NCBI GenBank assembly: GCA_910588415.1
Contig: CAJUPK010000076.1
Coordinates: forward strand, 1-10,952
Source: an uncultured Oscillospiraceae bacterium
Lineage (GTDB): Bacteria; Bacillota; Clostridia; Oscillospirales; Acutalibacteraceae
Length of the DNA: 10,952 bases
Direction: 5' to 3'
In this document: one piece after another, positions 1 to 6,339 of the stretch
Position numbering within the stretch: position 1 is the stretch's first letter
How the letters are laid out: each line of letters starts with the position of its first letter
Position numbers and translations under genes: made by a program
Notes under the pieces: model-generated
The model's database searches: none
Told to the model about the DNA's origin: nothing
The model's input: only the letters and a program-made list of their open reading frames with translations

Positions 1-49
1 TTTCCAATTTCATTGGAAATATTATAGCATAGAAACTTTTTCCTGTCCA
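1..49 (-). promoter_or_regulatory. Leftward promoter with dyad operator (gene off-window)
   Basis: Read on the minus strand, TGGACA (44-49) and a perfect TATAAT (21-26) are 17 bp apart, which is a strong sigma-A promoter pointing out of the window. Its start point, near position 14, lies inside a perfect inverted repeat: TTTCCAAT (1-8), a 3-nt spacer, ATTGGAAA (12-19). A dyad over +1 suggests a repressor operator; it could also be a hairpin at the 5' end of the transcript. The controlled gene would lie left of position 1 and is not seen. Confidence 0.5.
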
Positions 50-106
50 GAAATTTTTCAGGAGGGGCCCAGGAGTGTTTTCTACCCAAAGCCCCGGTAT
101 GTACCA

Positions 107-178
107 GGTGCGCCAGCGGAACATAGAGGTTCTTACGGGAAAGCCTATATTTATACCTCTATATTTCATTGGCACACC
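107..178. repeat. Long imperfect inverted repeat
   Basis: Arms at 107-130 and 155-178 (24 nt each) are reverse complements at 19 positions, with two more G-U pairs and three C-A mismatches; the loop is 24 nt. The innermost 8 bp, ATAGAGGT/ACCTCTAT, are perfect. A second compact hairpin follows at 182-198 (CCTCTGG, CAG loop, CCAGAGG). Both lie upstream of the phosphoesterase promoter, so they are not part of that mRNA leader. They may be a decayed small inverted-repeat element, or a structured RNA or terminator from a transcript I cannot identify. Confidence 0.5.
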
Positions 179-227
179 TTCCCTCTGGCAGCCAGAGGCC
201 CAGGGCTTTTCTAGGACTGGGGGCTTC

Positions 228-256
228 TTGCAAAATTTTTCCAAATGGTGTACAAT
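228..256 (+). promoter_or_regulatory. Promoter of the phosphoesterase lipoprotein gene
   Basis: TTGCAA (228-233) and TACAAT (251-256) are separated by exactly 17 bp, close to the sigma-A consensus. The predicted start point near 263 gives a short leader of about 28 nt carrying AGGAG (275-279) before the ATG at 291. Confidence 0.65.
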
Positions 257-290
257 AGAGCCAGTTTGAAACTTAGGAGTGACGAAACCC

Positions 291-1355
291 ATGAAAAAAC
301 AAGCCGCCGCCCTTCTGCTGGCCCTCTGCGTGGCCCTGGGGCTGTGGGGCTGCGAGACCCAGGAGGCCCCTCCCCCCAGCCCGGAACCCCAGGACACTGG
401 CTGGGACGGAACCGTTCCCCCAGACTATGACTTCTGCTTTGCCTGGGAGACGGACACCCAATATTTCTCCCGGCAGGCCCCCCGCAAGTACCTGGAGCTG
501 AACCAGTGGATTGCCGACAATGCTGCCCAGAAAAAGCTGAAATACCTGATTCATACCGGGGACATCATCAACGATATGGACATGCCGTACCAGTGGGAAC
601 TGGCCAGCCAGGCCATGGGTCTGCTGGAAGCCGCCAGCCTGCCCTACGGCGTGCTGGCCGGCAACCATGATGTGGGCCTGGACCTGGCCGACTACGAGAC
701 CTATGGGCAGTATTTTGGAGAAGAGCGCTTCTCCGCCCAACCCTGGTACGGCGGCAGCTACAACAACAACGCCGGGCACTATGACCTGGTCAGCGCAGGC
801 GGGGTGGACTTTATCCTGGTCTATATGAGCTGGAATATCGGCCAGCCGGAGATAGACTGGATGAACCAGGTGCTGGCCGAATACCCGGACCGCCGGGCCA
901 TCCTGTGCTTTCACGCCTACACCAACGTGAAGGAGGACGAGGACATTGGCTCTCTGCTGAACCCCACCGGGCAGCTGCTGCAAAAAGAGGTGGTGGCCAA
1001 AAATCCCAACGTGTTTTTGGTGCTCAGCGGCCACTATCACGGCGCTTCCTATGAGACCGCCCTGTTTGACGACAATGGGGACGGCACCGCCGAGCGGGCT
1101 GTGTACCAGATCTGTACAGACTACCAGGTGAACGCGGACAGCGGACAGGGCTATGTGAAGCTGCTGTACTTTGACCTGGCCGGCAACCAGGTCTATGTCC
1201 ACGCCTACTCCCCTCTTATAGACGACTACAATATGTACGACGAGGCCGGGGCTGTCACCCTGGGCCCCCAAAACCCGGCCAGCGGGGTGGACACAGACAA
1301 GCTGATTTTGCAGGTGGACTTTACCAGCCAGCCTGCCCTCTCCTTAACCGAATAA
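291..1355 (+). CDS. Metallophosphoesterase lipoprotein (calcineurin-like)
   Basis: Predicted 354-residue secreted, lipid-anchored enzyme of the calcineurin-like metallophosphoesterase fold, which hydrolyses phosphate esters with a two-metal centre. The substrate cannot be told from sequence. Residues 1-20 form a signal peptide with two Lys and a Leu/Ala-rich core ending in LWGC, so Cys21 is the likely lipidation site; Trp at the -2 position is unusual. A Pro-rich linker follows. Metal-ligand motifs in order: D55 in ETDTQ, D91 in TGDIIND, N125-H126-D127 in AGNHD, H208 in CFHAY, and H248/H250 in SGHYHG, so the centre looks complete. A DDNGDGTAE stretch near residue 260 resembles an EF-hand-type calcium loop. 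I chose ATG 291 because AGGAG at 275-279 is 11 nt upstream and the product starts directly as a signal peptide; an upstream GTG at 279 overlaps that site. The gene stands alone, with its own promoter and terminator. Confidence 0.85.
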   Translation: MKKQAAALLLALCVALGLWGCETQEAPPPSPEPQDTGWDGTVPPDYDFCFAWETDTQYFSRQAPRKYLELNQWIADNAAQKKLKYLIHTGDIINDMDMPYQWELASQAMGLLEAASLPYGVLAGNHDVGLDLADYETYGQYFGEERFSAQPWYGGSYNNNAGHYDLVSAGGVDFILVYMSWNIGQPEIDWMNQVLAEYPDRRAILCFHAYTNVKEDEDIGSLLNPTGQLLQKEVVAKNPNVFLVLSGHYHGASYETALFDDNGDGTAERAVYQICTDYQVNADSGQGYVKLLYFDLAGNQVYVHAYSPLIDDYNMYDEAGAVTLGPQNPASGVDTDKLILQVDFTSQPALSLTE

Positions 1356-1357
1356 AT

Positions 1358-1389
1358 CAGCGGCGGGACCTGCCAAGGCCCCGCCGTTG
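1358..1389 (+). terminator. Terminator after the phosphoesterase gene
   Basis: A stem of CAGCGGCGGG (1358-1367) with CCCGCCGTTG (1380-1389), 10 bp including one G-U pair, starts 3 nt after the TAA stop. It is followed by the T/C-rich stretch TTCTCTTCT. The T tract is imperfect, so some read-through towards the next hairpin is possible. Confidence 0.6.
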
Positions 1390-1502
1390 TTCTCTTCTGA
1401 TCCTCTTCTTCCTGGGAGCAGAGGCCCGACCGCGGCCAAGCCCCTGCTTTCAGCCAGATTCCATCCTCCCACCTATGGCTGGATTCCCCGCCCTTGGGGG
1501 AA

Positions 1503-1563
1503 AGGCAGGGCCTCACCTGGGAGGCCTGCCTATCTTTTTAGTTCCATAGGGGCCTCCGCCCCT
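1503..1563. terminator. Paired hairpins between convergent genes
   Basis: AGGCAGG (1503-1509) pairs with CCTGCCT (1525-1531), and CCTC/GAGG extends the stem after a one-base bulge. ATCTTTTT follows on the plus strand, giving a good rightward rho-independent terminator. A second perfect hairpin, AGGGGC/GCCCCT (1548-1553 and 1558-1563, loop of 4), abuts the stop codon of the leftward acetyltransferase gene. On the minus strand neither hairpin has a good U tract, so leftward termination here is less certain. The rest of 1390-1502 holds no gene I can support; a weak CAGCCA/TGGCTG pairing is seen at 1451-1481. Confidence 0.6.
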
Positions 1564-1564
1564 T

Positions 1565-2305
1565 TCAAATCCACCGGGAGATGTCTGTCACAAAGGCATA
1601 GGGATTGCTGCGCATCTCCATCAAGCCCACGGCCAGCAGGGCCCGGGCGTCCACAAGGGTGCTGCTGGCCTGCAGCAGCCTGCCCCGGCAGATGTCCGGC
1701 TCCTCCAGCAGGTCGCCTATCCGCTGGAACTCCTGGCCCCAGCCAAAGTCATCGCCCCCCTGATAGACCCGCTCCTGCCCGTCCACCGTATAGGTCACAG
1801 CGGTGGGGCGGATAAAGGGCGGCTGCACAATGTCCTCCACCCCGTGCATAAAGGTGCAGCTGGCCAAAACATCCCCGATAAACAGTAGCTTGCCGCCCAC
1901 CACTGCCAGCTGCATAAAAGGCGAGTGGGGACCCACCGCTGTGCTGTCCATGGCATGGCCTACAGTCAGCCGATGGGCCAGGGGCCCCCGGGCGCACACC
2001 GAGTGGGTGGGGTGCAGGCTGCGCTCTACCCCGGGCATCTGCCAAAAGGTGGTGGGCAGCAGGCCAATGCAGGGCGGGGTCTTGCCGCTCTCAAACACCG
2101 GGTGCTGGCTGGTCACATTCTCATAGGTCAGGGCTGGGAACAAAAGGGTGCCGGTCTCGCCTACTGCCTCCTGCAGGCAGTCAATCACCTGGTGGGGGGT
2201 CAGGCTGGTGCCCAGGGCCTTCATGGACGAGTGGACCAGAAGCGCGTCCCCGGGTTTTACCCCTATGGCGGCCAGGTCTTGTCTAAGCTGTTCATACTCT
2301 GTCAT
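1565..2305 (-). CDS. AAC(3)-family N-acetyltransferase
   Basis: 246-residue member of the antibiotic N-acetyltransferase family (aminoglycoside 3-N-acetyltransferase, YokD-like), which moves an acetyl group from acetyl-CoA to an amine. Family hallmarks in order: LLVHSSMKALG near residues 22-32, LLFPALTYENVTSQHPVF, HPTHSV near 97, GPHSPF near 124, and TFMHGVED near 150 matching the family's conserved T-x-x-H-x-x-E/D region. Length is slightly below the usual 260-270. The ATG at 2305 has AAGGAG 9 nt upstream (on the minus strand) and fits the family's N-terminus; the open frame runs on to 2515 but that extension looks non-coding. The gene is transcribed alone from a promoter at 2399-2427 through a structured leader. 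Many chromosomal family members do not confer aminoglycoside resistance, so drug resistance is a possibility only and the natural substrate is unknown. Confidence 0.82.
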   Translation of the reverse strand: MTEYEQLRQDLAAIGVKPGDALLVHSSMKALGTSLTPHQVIDCLQEAVGETGTLLFPALTYENVTSQHPVFESGKTPPCIGLLPTTFWQMPGVERSLHPTHSVCARGPLAHRLTVGHAMDSTAVGPHSPFMQLAVVGGKLLFIGDVLASCTFMHGVEDIVQPPFIRPTAVTYTVDGQERVYQGGDDFGWGQEFQRIGDLLEEPDICRGRLLQASSTLVDARALLAVGLMEMRSNPYAFVTDISRWI

Positions 2306-2367
2306 GCTGAATCTCTCCTTTATGGTATGTTGGGAGACAGGCTGCCGGCAGGTCGCCCTGTACCCTT

Positions 2368-2383
2368 GTCCCCTTCCGGGGAC
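2368..2383 (-). other. GNRA-capped hairpin in acetyltransferase leader
   Basis: On the minus strand GTCCCC, GGAA, GGGGAC forms a perfect 6-bp stem with a GNRA-type loop, about 10-25 nt into the predicted transcript. A second palindrome, CTGCCGGCAG (2342-2351), follows before the ribosome binding site. The leader is about 87 nt, long for this window. This may only stabilise the mRNA; I see no terminator/antiterminator pair or known riboswitch. Confidence 0.4.
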
Positions 2384-2398
2384 CGGGGCTAGGTTTTT

Positions 2399-2427
2399 AG
2401 CATAGCATTTTACCGGAGTAAAAGCAA
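2399..2427 (-). promoter_or_regulatory. Promoter of the AAC(3)-family gene
   Basis: On the minus strand TTGCTT (2422-2427) and TATGCT (2399-2404) are 17 bp apart. The match is moderate (3/6 and 4/6), but it lies in a locally AT-rich stretch in the right place. It is separated from the upstream transporter gene by that gene's terminator, so a dedicated promoter is expected here. Confidence 0.45.
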
Positions 2428-2516
2428 GGCCAAAAGCCAAAAAAGTCAGATTGGATTTCGCTCCCTCTTCTATGCCTATAGAGCATAGATGCAGAACAGC
2501 CTCTGGGCAAAACAAA

Positions 2517-2550
2517 ACAGCGGCCAGAGGTACTTCTCCCCTGCCGCTGT
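2517..2550 (-). terminator. Terminator after the FNT channel gene
   Basis: Read leftward, ACAGCGGC (rc of 2543-2550) pairs perfectly over 8 bp with GCCGCTGT (rc of 2517-2524), followed at once by TTTTGTTTTG. It starts 17 nt after the transporter's stop codon and is a good rho-independent terminator. Confidence 0.75.
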
Positions 2551-2567
2551 ATCACGCCTATTGGATT

Positions 2568-3194
2568 TTACCCCTTCTCCGCCTGCTGGTGCAGCTTTTT
2601 GCACAGGGGAAACAGCACCCCGCCCACCCCGTTGCCCAGGGTCATCACCAGCACATAGAGCAGGGCCTTGCCGCTCCAGGCCTTGGCCACGGTTATGTAA
2701 AACATATTGGCCACGCAGTGCTCAAAGCCTGCCATCACAAAGACCGCCACCCCCAGAAACAGCCCTAGGTATTTCCCCAGCTGGTGGGGATTGTTTTTAT
2801 AGCTCTCCACAGCCAGGTAAATGAGAATGTTGCAGAACACCGCCAGAATGAACACACTGAGCGGGCTGTCCTCCAGCTTTGCCTGGCAGATGGCCTGGGC
2901 TTTTTCCGTCCAGCCTGCCCGGGTCAGGTTCAGGGCCCAGCCAGAGAGAACCGTGCCCGCCAGGTTGCCCAGCCAGATAAGCCCGCAGTCCAGGGCATAG
3001 CCCGGGGGATTCTCAAACACATAGCAGACCTTGCCCGTAAACAGGTGCAGGCCCAGGGTACACACAGCAAACAGCCCCACAGAGAACAGGGCCGCTCCCA
3101 CAGCCTTGCTGTCGCTGGCCAAAAACGCCGCCCCGCCTATGGAAATGGCCGCCCCGGCCAGCACCGCGTACAAAAAGGTGACAAATTGCTTCAT
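2568..3194 (-). CDS. Formate/nitrite transporter (FNT) family channel
   Basis: 208-residue integral membrane protein of the FNT family, pentameric channels carrying small monovalent anions such as formate, nitrite or hydrosulfide. Six hydrophobic segments are visible, at roughly residues 4-26, 33-54, 68-88, 110-130, 142-168 and 174-196. The family signature GFEHCVANMF in the fifth segment contains the conserved pore His, and LHLFTGK after the second matches the family's TM2 break (L-x-TG). It is short compared with the usual 250-290 residues, mainly through a reduced N-terminus and loops, but all six helices appear present. ATG 3194 has GGAGG 6 nt upstream. It has its own promoter with a perfect -10 and its own terminator, and lies downstream of the MerR regulator gene in the same direction. 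The substrate is not resolved by sequence. Confidence 0.85.
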   Translation of the reverse strand: MKQFVTFLYAVLAGAAISIGGAAFLASDSKAVGAALFSVGLFAVCTLGLHLFTGKVCYVFENPPGYALDCGLIWLGNLAGTVLSGWALNLTRAGWTEKAQAICQAKLEDSPLSVFILAVFCNILIYLAVESYKNNPHQLGKYLGLFLGVAVFVMAGFEHCVANMFYITVAKAWSGKALLYVLVMTLGNGVGGVLFPLCKKLHQQAEKG

Positions 3195-3223
3195 AATGCC
3201 CTCCTGTTTTGTCTTTTGCTCTC

Positions 3224-3252
3224 ATTATAAAGGAGAGTTCCCGCAAATGCAA
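3224..3252 (-). promoter_or_regulatory. Promoter of the FNT channel gene
   Basis: On the minus strand TTGCAT (3247-3252), a 17-bp spacer and a perfect TATAAT (3224-3229) lie about 30 nt before the channel's ATG. The spacer is the ordinary 17 bp, unlike the 19-bp spacer at the adjacent MerR gene, so direct MerR-type activation of this promoter is not indicated. Confidence 0.7.
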
Positions 3253-3283
3253 CCGCTTTTTCCGGCAGCCGGGCAGCGCCTAT

Positions 3284-3312
3284 GGACCCACATCCAGGGC
3301 AGCTGTGGGTCC
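3284..3312. other. Perfect dyad at the end of the merR gene
   Basis: GGACCCACA (3284-3292) and TGTGGGTCC (3304-3312) form a perfect 9-bp inverted repeat with an 11-nt loop. It overlaps the regulator's stop codon. No U tract follows in either direction, so it is not a standard rho-independent terminator. It lies about 30 bp upstream of the channel's -35 and could be a partial terminator or a protein-binding site. Confidence 0.5.
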
Positions 3313-3665
3313 TAGCAGACTTTCGCGGCATACATGTCAATCTTCCTGTCCAGCCGGGCCAGGGCCTCTTCAATCTGGCGGCGCTGGTCCAGCAAATCCT
3401 CCCGCTGCTGGCGGAGCAGCTCCAGCCGGTCCGGCACAGTGTCCTCCCCCTCTAAAGAGAGCTTCACATAGGCCACAATGGCCTCCACGGTCAGCCCGGC
3501 GTTGCGTAGGCACTTGGCCAGCTCTACCCAGCCCAGGTCCTCCGGCTGGTAGTCCCGGTGGCCGGAGGAAGAACGGGTCACCCGGGGAATCATGCCCACC
3601 CGCTCGTAATACCGCAGGGTGTCCTGGGTAATGCCGTACTGTTCGCTGACTTCCTTAATCGTCAC
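3312..3665 (-). CDS. MerR-family regulator, AdhR/NmlR-like
   Basis: 117-residue transcription regulator. Residues 1-70 form the MerR winged helix: TIKEVSEQYGITQDTLRYYE is helix-turn-helix 1, then the wing region RSSSGHRDY, then DLGWVELAKCLRNAGL. Residues about 78-112 form the charged dimerisation coiled coil ending in DRKIDMY. A single Cys at 52 falls where AdhR and NmlR carry their conserved thiol, which in those proteins senses reactive aldehydes or electrophiles; the assignment to that subgroup is inference. The start is the GTG at 3665, with GGAGG 7-8 nt upstream. An in-frame upstream ATG at 3698 overlaps the promoter's -10 element and so cannot lie in the transcript. The promoter has the 19-bp spacer typical of MerR-controlled genes, pointing to autoregulation. 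The channel gene lies downstream on the same strand and may be partly co-transcribed. Confidence 0.85.
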   Translation of the reverse strand: MTIKEVSEQYGITQDTLRYYERVGMIPRVTRSSSGHRDYQPEDLGWVELAKCLRNAGLTVEAIVAYVKLSLEGEDTVPDRLELLRQQREDLLDQRRQIEEALARLDRKIDMYAAKVC

Positions 3666-3696
3666 ATTGCTGCCTCCTCCACATTGGTGTACCTGC

Positions 3697-3727
3697 ATTA
3701 TACTATTTAGAGCAAGCTCCAGGTCAA
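3697..3727 (-). promoter_or_regulatory. MerR-type autoregulated promoter
   Basis: On the minus strand TTGACC (3722-3727) and a perfect TATAAT (3697-3702) are separated by 19 bp, the overlong spacer known from MerR-family target promoters. Within the spacer lies the dyad GAGCTTGCTC (3710-3719), extendable to 6-bp half sites with one mismatch, placed as expected for a MerR dimer. Together these support control of this promoter by the gene it drives. Confidence 0.7.
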
Positions 3728-3806
3728 TCAACAGGATACACAAATTTTCCCACTGATTTTTGTCGATTTTCCCCCAGTCTCCTTGCCCCGCCCCTGGCCA
3801 AACAGA

Positions 3807-3833
3807 AAGGAGGAAGCCCTCCGCTTCCTCCTT
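3807..3833 (-). terminator. Terminator of the ctsR-clpC operon
   Basis: A perfect 11-bp stem (3807-3817 with 3823-3833) and 5-nt loop lie 63 nt beyond the clpC stop codon. On the minus strand the stem is followed by TTTCTGTTTGG, a usable though interrupted U tract. On the plus strand CTTCTTCTC follows, so it may also block transcription entering from the left. Confidence 0.65.
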
Positions 3834-3896
3834 CTTCTCAAAGACAGCCCCAGCTGCCCCGTCCCCTGTTCCTGGCAATGGGAGCAATAGGTGCTT

Positions 3897-6335
3897 CTAC
3901 TCCTCCGCCAGCTGGGTAAAGACAAAGCCCCCCTCCTGGCAGCTGCACAGATAGCGCCTGCCTGTCTCCAGCTGGCCCTCCAGCAGCTTTTCAGAGGCCA
4001 GGTCCTCCAGCTTGCTCTGAATCACCCGCCGCAGGGGCCGGGCGCCGTACAGGGGGTCAAAGCCCATTTTTGCCACAGCCTCTGCCACATCCGGCGAGAA
4101 CTCCACCTCTATGCCCATCTCCTGGAGTTTTCGGCCCAGGCCCTCCAGCATTTTTTCCGCAATCCGGCCTGTGTCCTCCTGGGTCAGCTTGTGGAACACA
4201 ATGATATCATCCACCCGGTTCAAAAACTCCGGCCTGAACACATGCTTCAGTTCGCTGAGCACCGTCTCCTTAATCTTCTCAAAGTCCCGCTCCTGGCTGC
4301 CGTCTGTTCCGGTAAAGCCCAGAGAGGCCTGCTTCTCCGTAATCAGCCGGGCCCCCGCGTTGGAGGTCATGATAATCACGGTGTTTTTAAAGTCCACGGT
4401 CTTTCCCTGGGAGTCGGTCACCCGGCCATCCTCCAAGACCTGCAGCAAAATGTTGAACACATCCGGGTGGGCCTTCTCAATCTCGTCAAACAGCACCACC
4501 GAGTAGGGCTTGCGGCGCACCGCCTCTGTGAGCTGGCCGCCCTCGTCAAAGCCCACATAGCCGGGCGGGGACCCCACCAGCCGGGACACGGTGTGCTTCT
4601 CCATGTACTCCGACATGTCCAGGCGCACCATGGCCTTCTCGTCCCCAAACATGGCCTCTGCCAAAGCCTTGCACAGCTCGGTCTTGCCCACGCCTGTGGG
4701 TCCCAGGAAGATGAAGGAGCCAATGGGGCGGTTTTTGTCCTTCAGGCCCACCCGGCCCCGGCGGATGGCCTTGGCAATGGCAGCCACAGCCTCCTCCTGG
4801 CCCACCACCCGCTGGTGCAAAATCTCCTCCAGCCGCAGCAGCCGCTGGCTCTCCTCCTCGGTCAGCTGGGACACCGGAACCCCTGTCCACATGGAGACAA
4901 TGTCCGCAATGTCCTCTGCCGTCACCACAGAATGGCTCCGCTCGTTTTTGGCAGACCACTCGTCCCGGGCCTTTTCCAGCTGGTCCTGCAGCTCCTTCTG
5001 CCGGTCCCGCAGGGAGGCCGCCCGCTCAAAGTCCTGGGAATTGACCGCTGCCGCCTTGTCCGCCTCCAGGTCCTTGATCTGCTTTTCCAGGTCCTGCAGG
5101 CTCTCCGGGGCCGTGAAGGCCCGCAGCCGCACCCGGCTGGCCGCCTCGTCCACCAGGTCGATGGCCTTGTCAGGCAGGTAGCGGTCCGGGATATACCGGG
5201 CGGAGAGGGTTACCGCCGCGTCTATGGAGCTGTCGGTAATCTTCACCTTATGATAGGCCTCATAGCGGTCCTTCAGTCCCTGCAGAATGGCAACAGCCTC
5301 CTCCTGGGTGGGCTCTCCCACGGTGACTGGCTGGAAGCGCCGCTCTAAGGCCGCGTCCTTTTCGATATGCTTGCGGTACTCGTTGATGGTGGTGGCGCCA
5401 ATCACCTGGAAATCCCCCCGGGCCAGGGCTGGCTTCAGGATGTTGGCCGCGTCCGCAGAGCCCTCTGCCGAGCCCGCGCCAATGATGGTGTGCAGCTCGT
5501 CAATAAAGAGGATGACGCTTCCGTCGCTTTTCACCTCGTCCATGGCAGCCTTAATCCGCTCTTCAAAATCCCCCCGGTACTTGGTGCCCGCCACCATGCC
5601 CGTCAGGTCCAGGGACACCAGCCGCTTTCCCTTCAGCAGCTCCGGCACATCCCCGGTGTGTATCTTCAGGGCCAGGCCCTCGGCCACAGCGGTTTTGCCC
5701 ACTCCGGGCTCCCCAATAAGCACCGGGTTGTTCTTGGTCCGGCGGGAGAGGATCTGGATGACCCGCTGGATCTCCTCCTGCCGCCCAATCACCGGGTCAA
5801 TCTTCCCCTGGGCGGCCAGCTCTGTCAGATCCCGGCCAAACTGCTCCAGGGTTTTGCCGGACTTGCCCTGCTCCTCCTCCTTGCCAGCCATAGAGGCAGC
5901 CCCCACCGCCGCGGACAGCTCCCGGACTACCCGCTCGGGCTCTACGCCCATAATCTTCAAAAAGCGCACCGCATAGCAGCTCTCGTCCTGCATAATGGCA
6001 ATCAAAATGTGTTCTGTCCCCACATAGGCCGTGTTCAGCCTGGCCCCGGCCATGGCCGCAATCTGTAAAATCTGCTTGGTGCGGGGGGTAAAGTTCTCCG
6101 GGGTCAGGCTGGTCTCCTGGCCAAAGCCAATCCGGTCCCGCAGCAGCTTCTCATAGCCCTCTGGGGTCACCCCCAGCTTGCTCAGCACCGTGTGGGCCAC
6201 GCCGCTGCCCTCCCGCAGCAGCCCCAGCATCAGGTGCTCGCTGCCAATATAGTCATGCCCCAGGTTCTGGGCGGCCTCCACCGCCAGATTCAGGGCCTGG
6301 TTCGCCTTCTCTGTAAAGCCGTTAAACCGAAACAT
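3897..6335 (-). CDS. clpC: ATP-dependent Clp protease ATPase ClpC
   Basis: 812-residue Hsp100/AAA+ unfoldase of usual ClpC length. It unfolds substrates, including phosphoarginine-tagged ones, and feeds them to ClpP in the cytosol. Domains: duplicated Clp-N repeats in residues 1-145 (FTEKANQALNLA and FTPRTKQILQIA), first AAA+ domain with Walker A GEPGVGKTA near 206 and Walker B VILFIDELHT, a middle domain with the UVR-type motif QDFERAASLRDRQKEL near 430, and a second AAA+ domain with GPTGVGKTE near 543 and VVLFDEIEKAHPDV. An LGF tripeptide in the D2 loop (ASLGFTG) matches the ClpP-docking loop. ATG 6335 has AAGGAG 7 nt upstream; the open frame continues upstream only through the preceding gene. 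The upstream GNAT frame stops 4 nt before this ATG, inside the ribosome binding site region, so translation is probably coupled. It is the last gene of the operon and is expected to be repressed by CtsR. Confidence 0.97.
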   Translation of the reverse strand: MFRFNGFTEKANQALNLAVEAAQNLGHDYIGSEHLMLGLLREGSGVAHTVLSKLGVTPEGYEKLLRDRIGFGQETSLTPENFTPRTKQILQIAAMAGARLNTAYVGTEHILIAIMQDESCYAVRFLKIMGVEPERVVRELSAAVGAASMAGKEEEQGKSGKTLEQFGRDLTELAAQGKIDPVIGRQEEIQRVIQILSRRTKNNPVLIGEPGVGKTAVAEGLALKIHTGDVPELLKGKRLVSLDLTGMVAGTKYRGDFEERIKAAMDEVKSDGSVILFIDELHTIIGAGSAEGSADAANILKPALARGDFQVIGATTINEYRKHIEKDAALERRFQPVTVGEPTQEEAVAILQGLKDRYEAYHKVKITDSSIDAAVTLSARYIPDRYLPDKAIDLVDEAASRVRLRAFTAPESLQDLEKQIKDLEADKAAAVNSQDFERAASLRDRQKELQDQLEKARDEWSAKNERSHSVVTAEDIADIVSMWTGVPVSQLTEEESQRLLRLEEILHQRVVGQEEAVAAIAKAIRRGRVGLKDKNRPIGSFIFLGPTGVGKTELCKALAEAMFGDEKAMVRLDMSEYMEKHTVSRLVGSPPGYVGFDEGGQLTEAVRRKPYSVVLFDEIEKAHPDVFNILLQVLEDGRVTDSQGKTVDFKNTVIIMTSNAGARLITEKQASLGFTGTDGSQERDFEKIKETVLSELKHVFRPEFLNRVDDIIVFHKLTQEDTGRIAEKMLEGLGRKLQEMGIEVEFSPDVAEAVAKMGFDPLYGARPLRRVIQSKLEDLASEKLLEGQLETGRRYLCSCQEGGFVFTQLAEE

Positions 6336-6339
6336 CGTC

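Noticed and set aside
75..269. Open frame of 64 codons from a GTG on the plus strand
   Set aside because: It has a fair ribosome binding site at 60-65, but the frame runs through two inverted repeats and the phosphoesterase promoter, the protein looks like no family, and no promoter fits it.
2306..2515. Upstream extension of the acetyltransferase frame to 2515
   Set aside because: It covers the promoter and leader hairpins and adds about 70 residues absent from the family; the ATG at 2305 has an AAGGAG site.
3666..3887. Upstream extension of the MerR frame to 3887
   Set aside because: The extension crosses the promoter elements at 3697-3727 and has no family similarity; the GTG at 3665 has the ribosome binding site.
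3891..5348. 485-codon plus-strand frame opposite clpC, and a similar one at 5367-6068
   Set aside because: They lie wholly antisense to a clearly conserved gene and arise from its codon bias; the translation has no recognisable domain.
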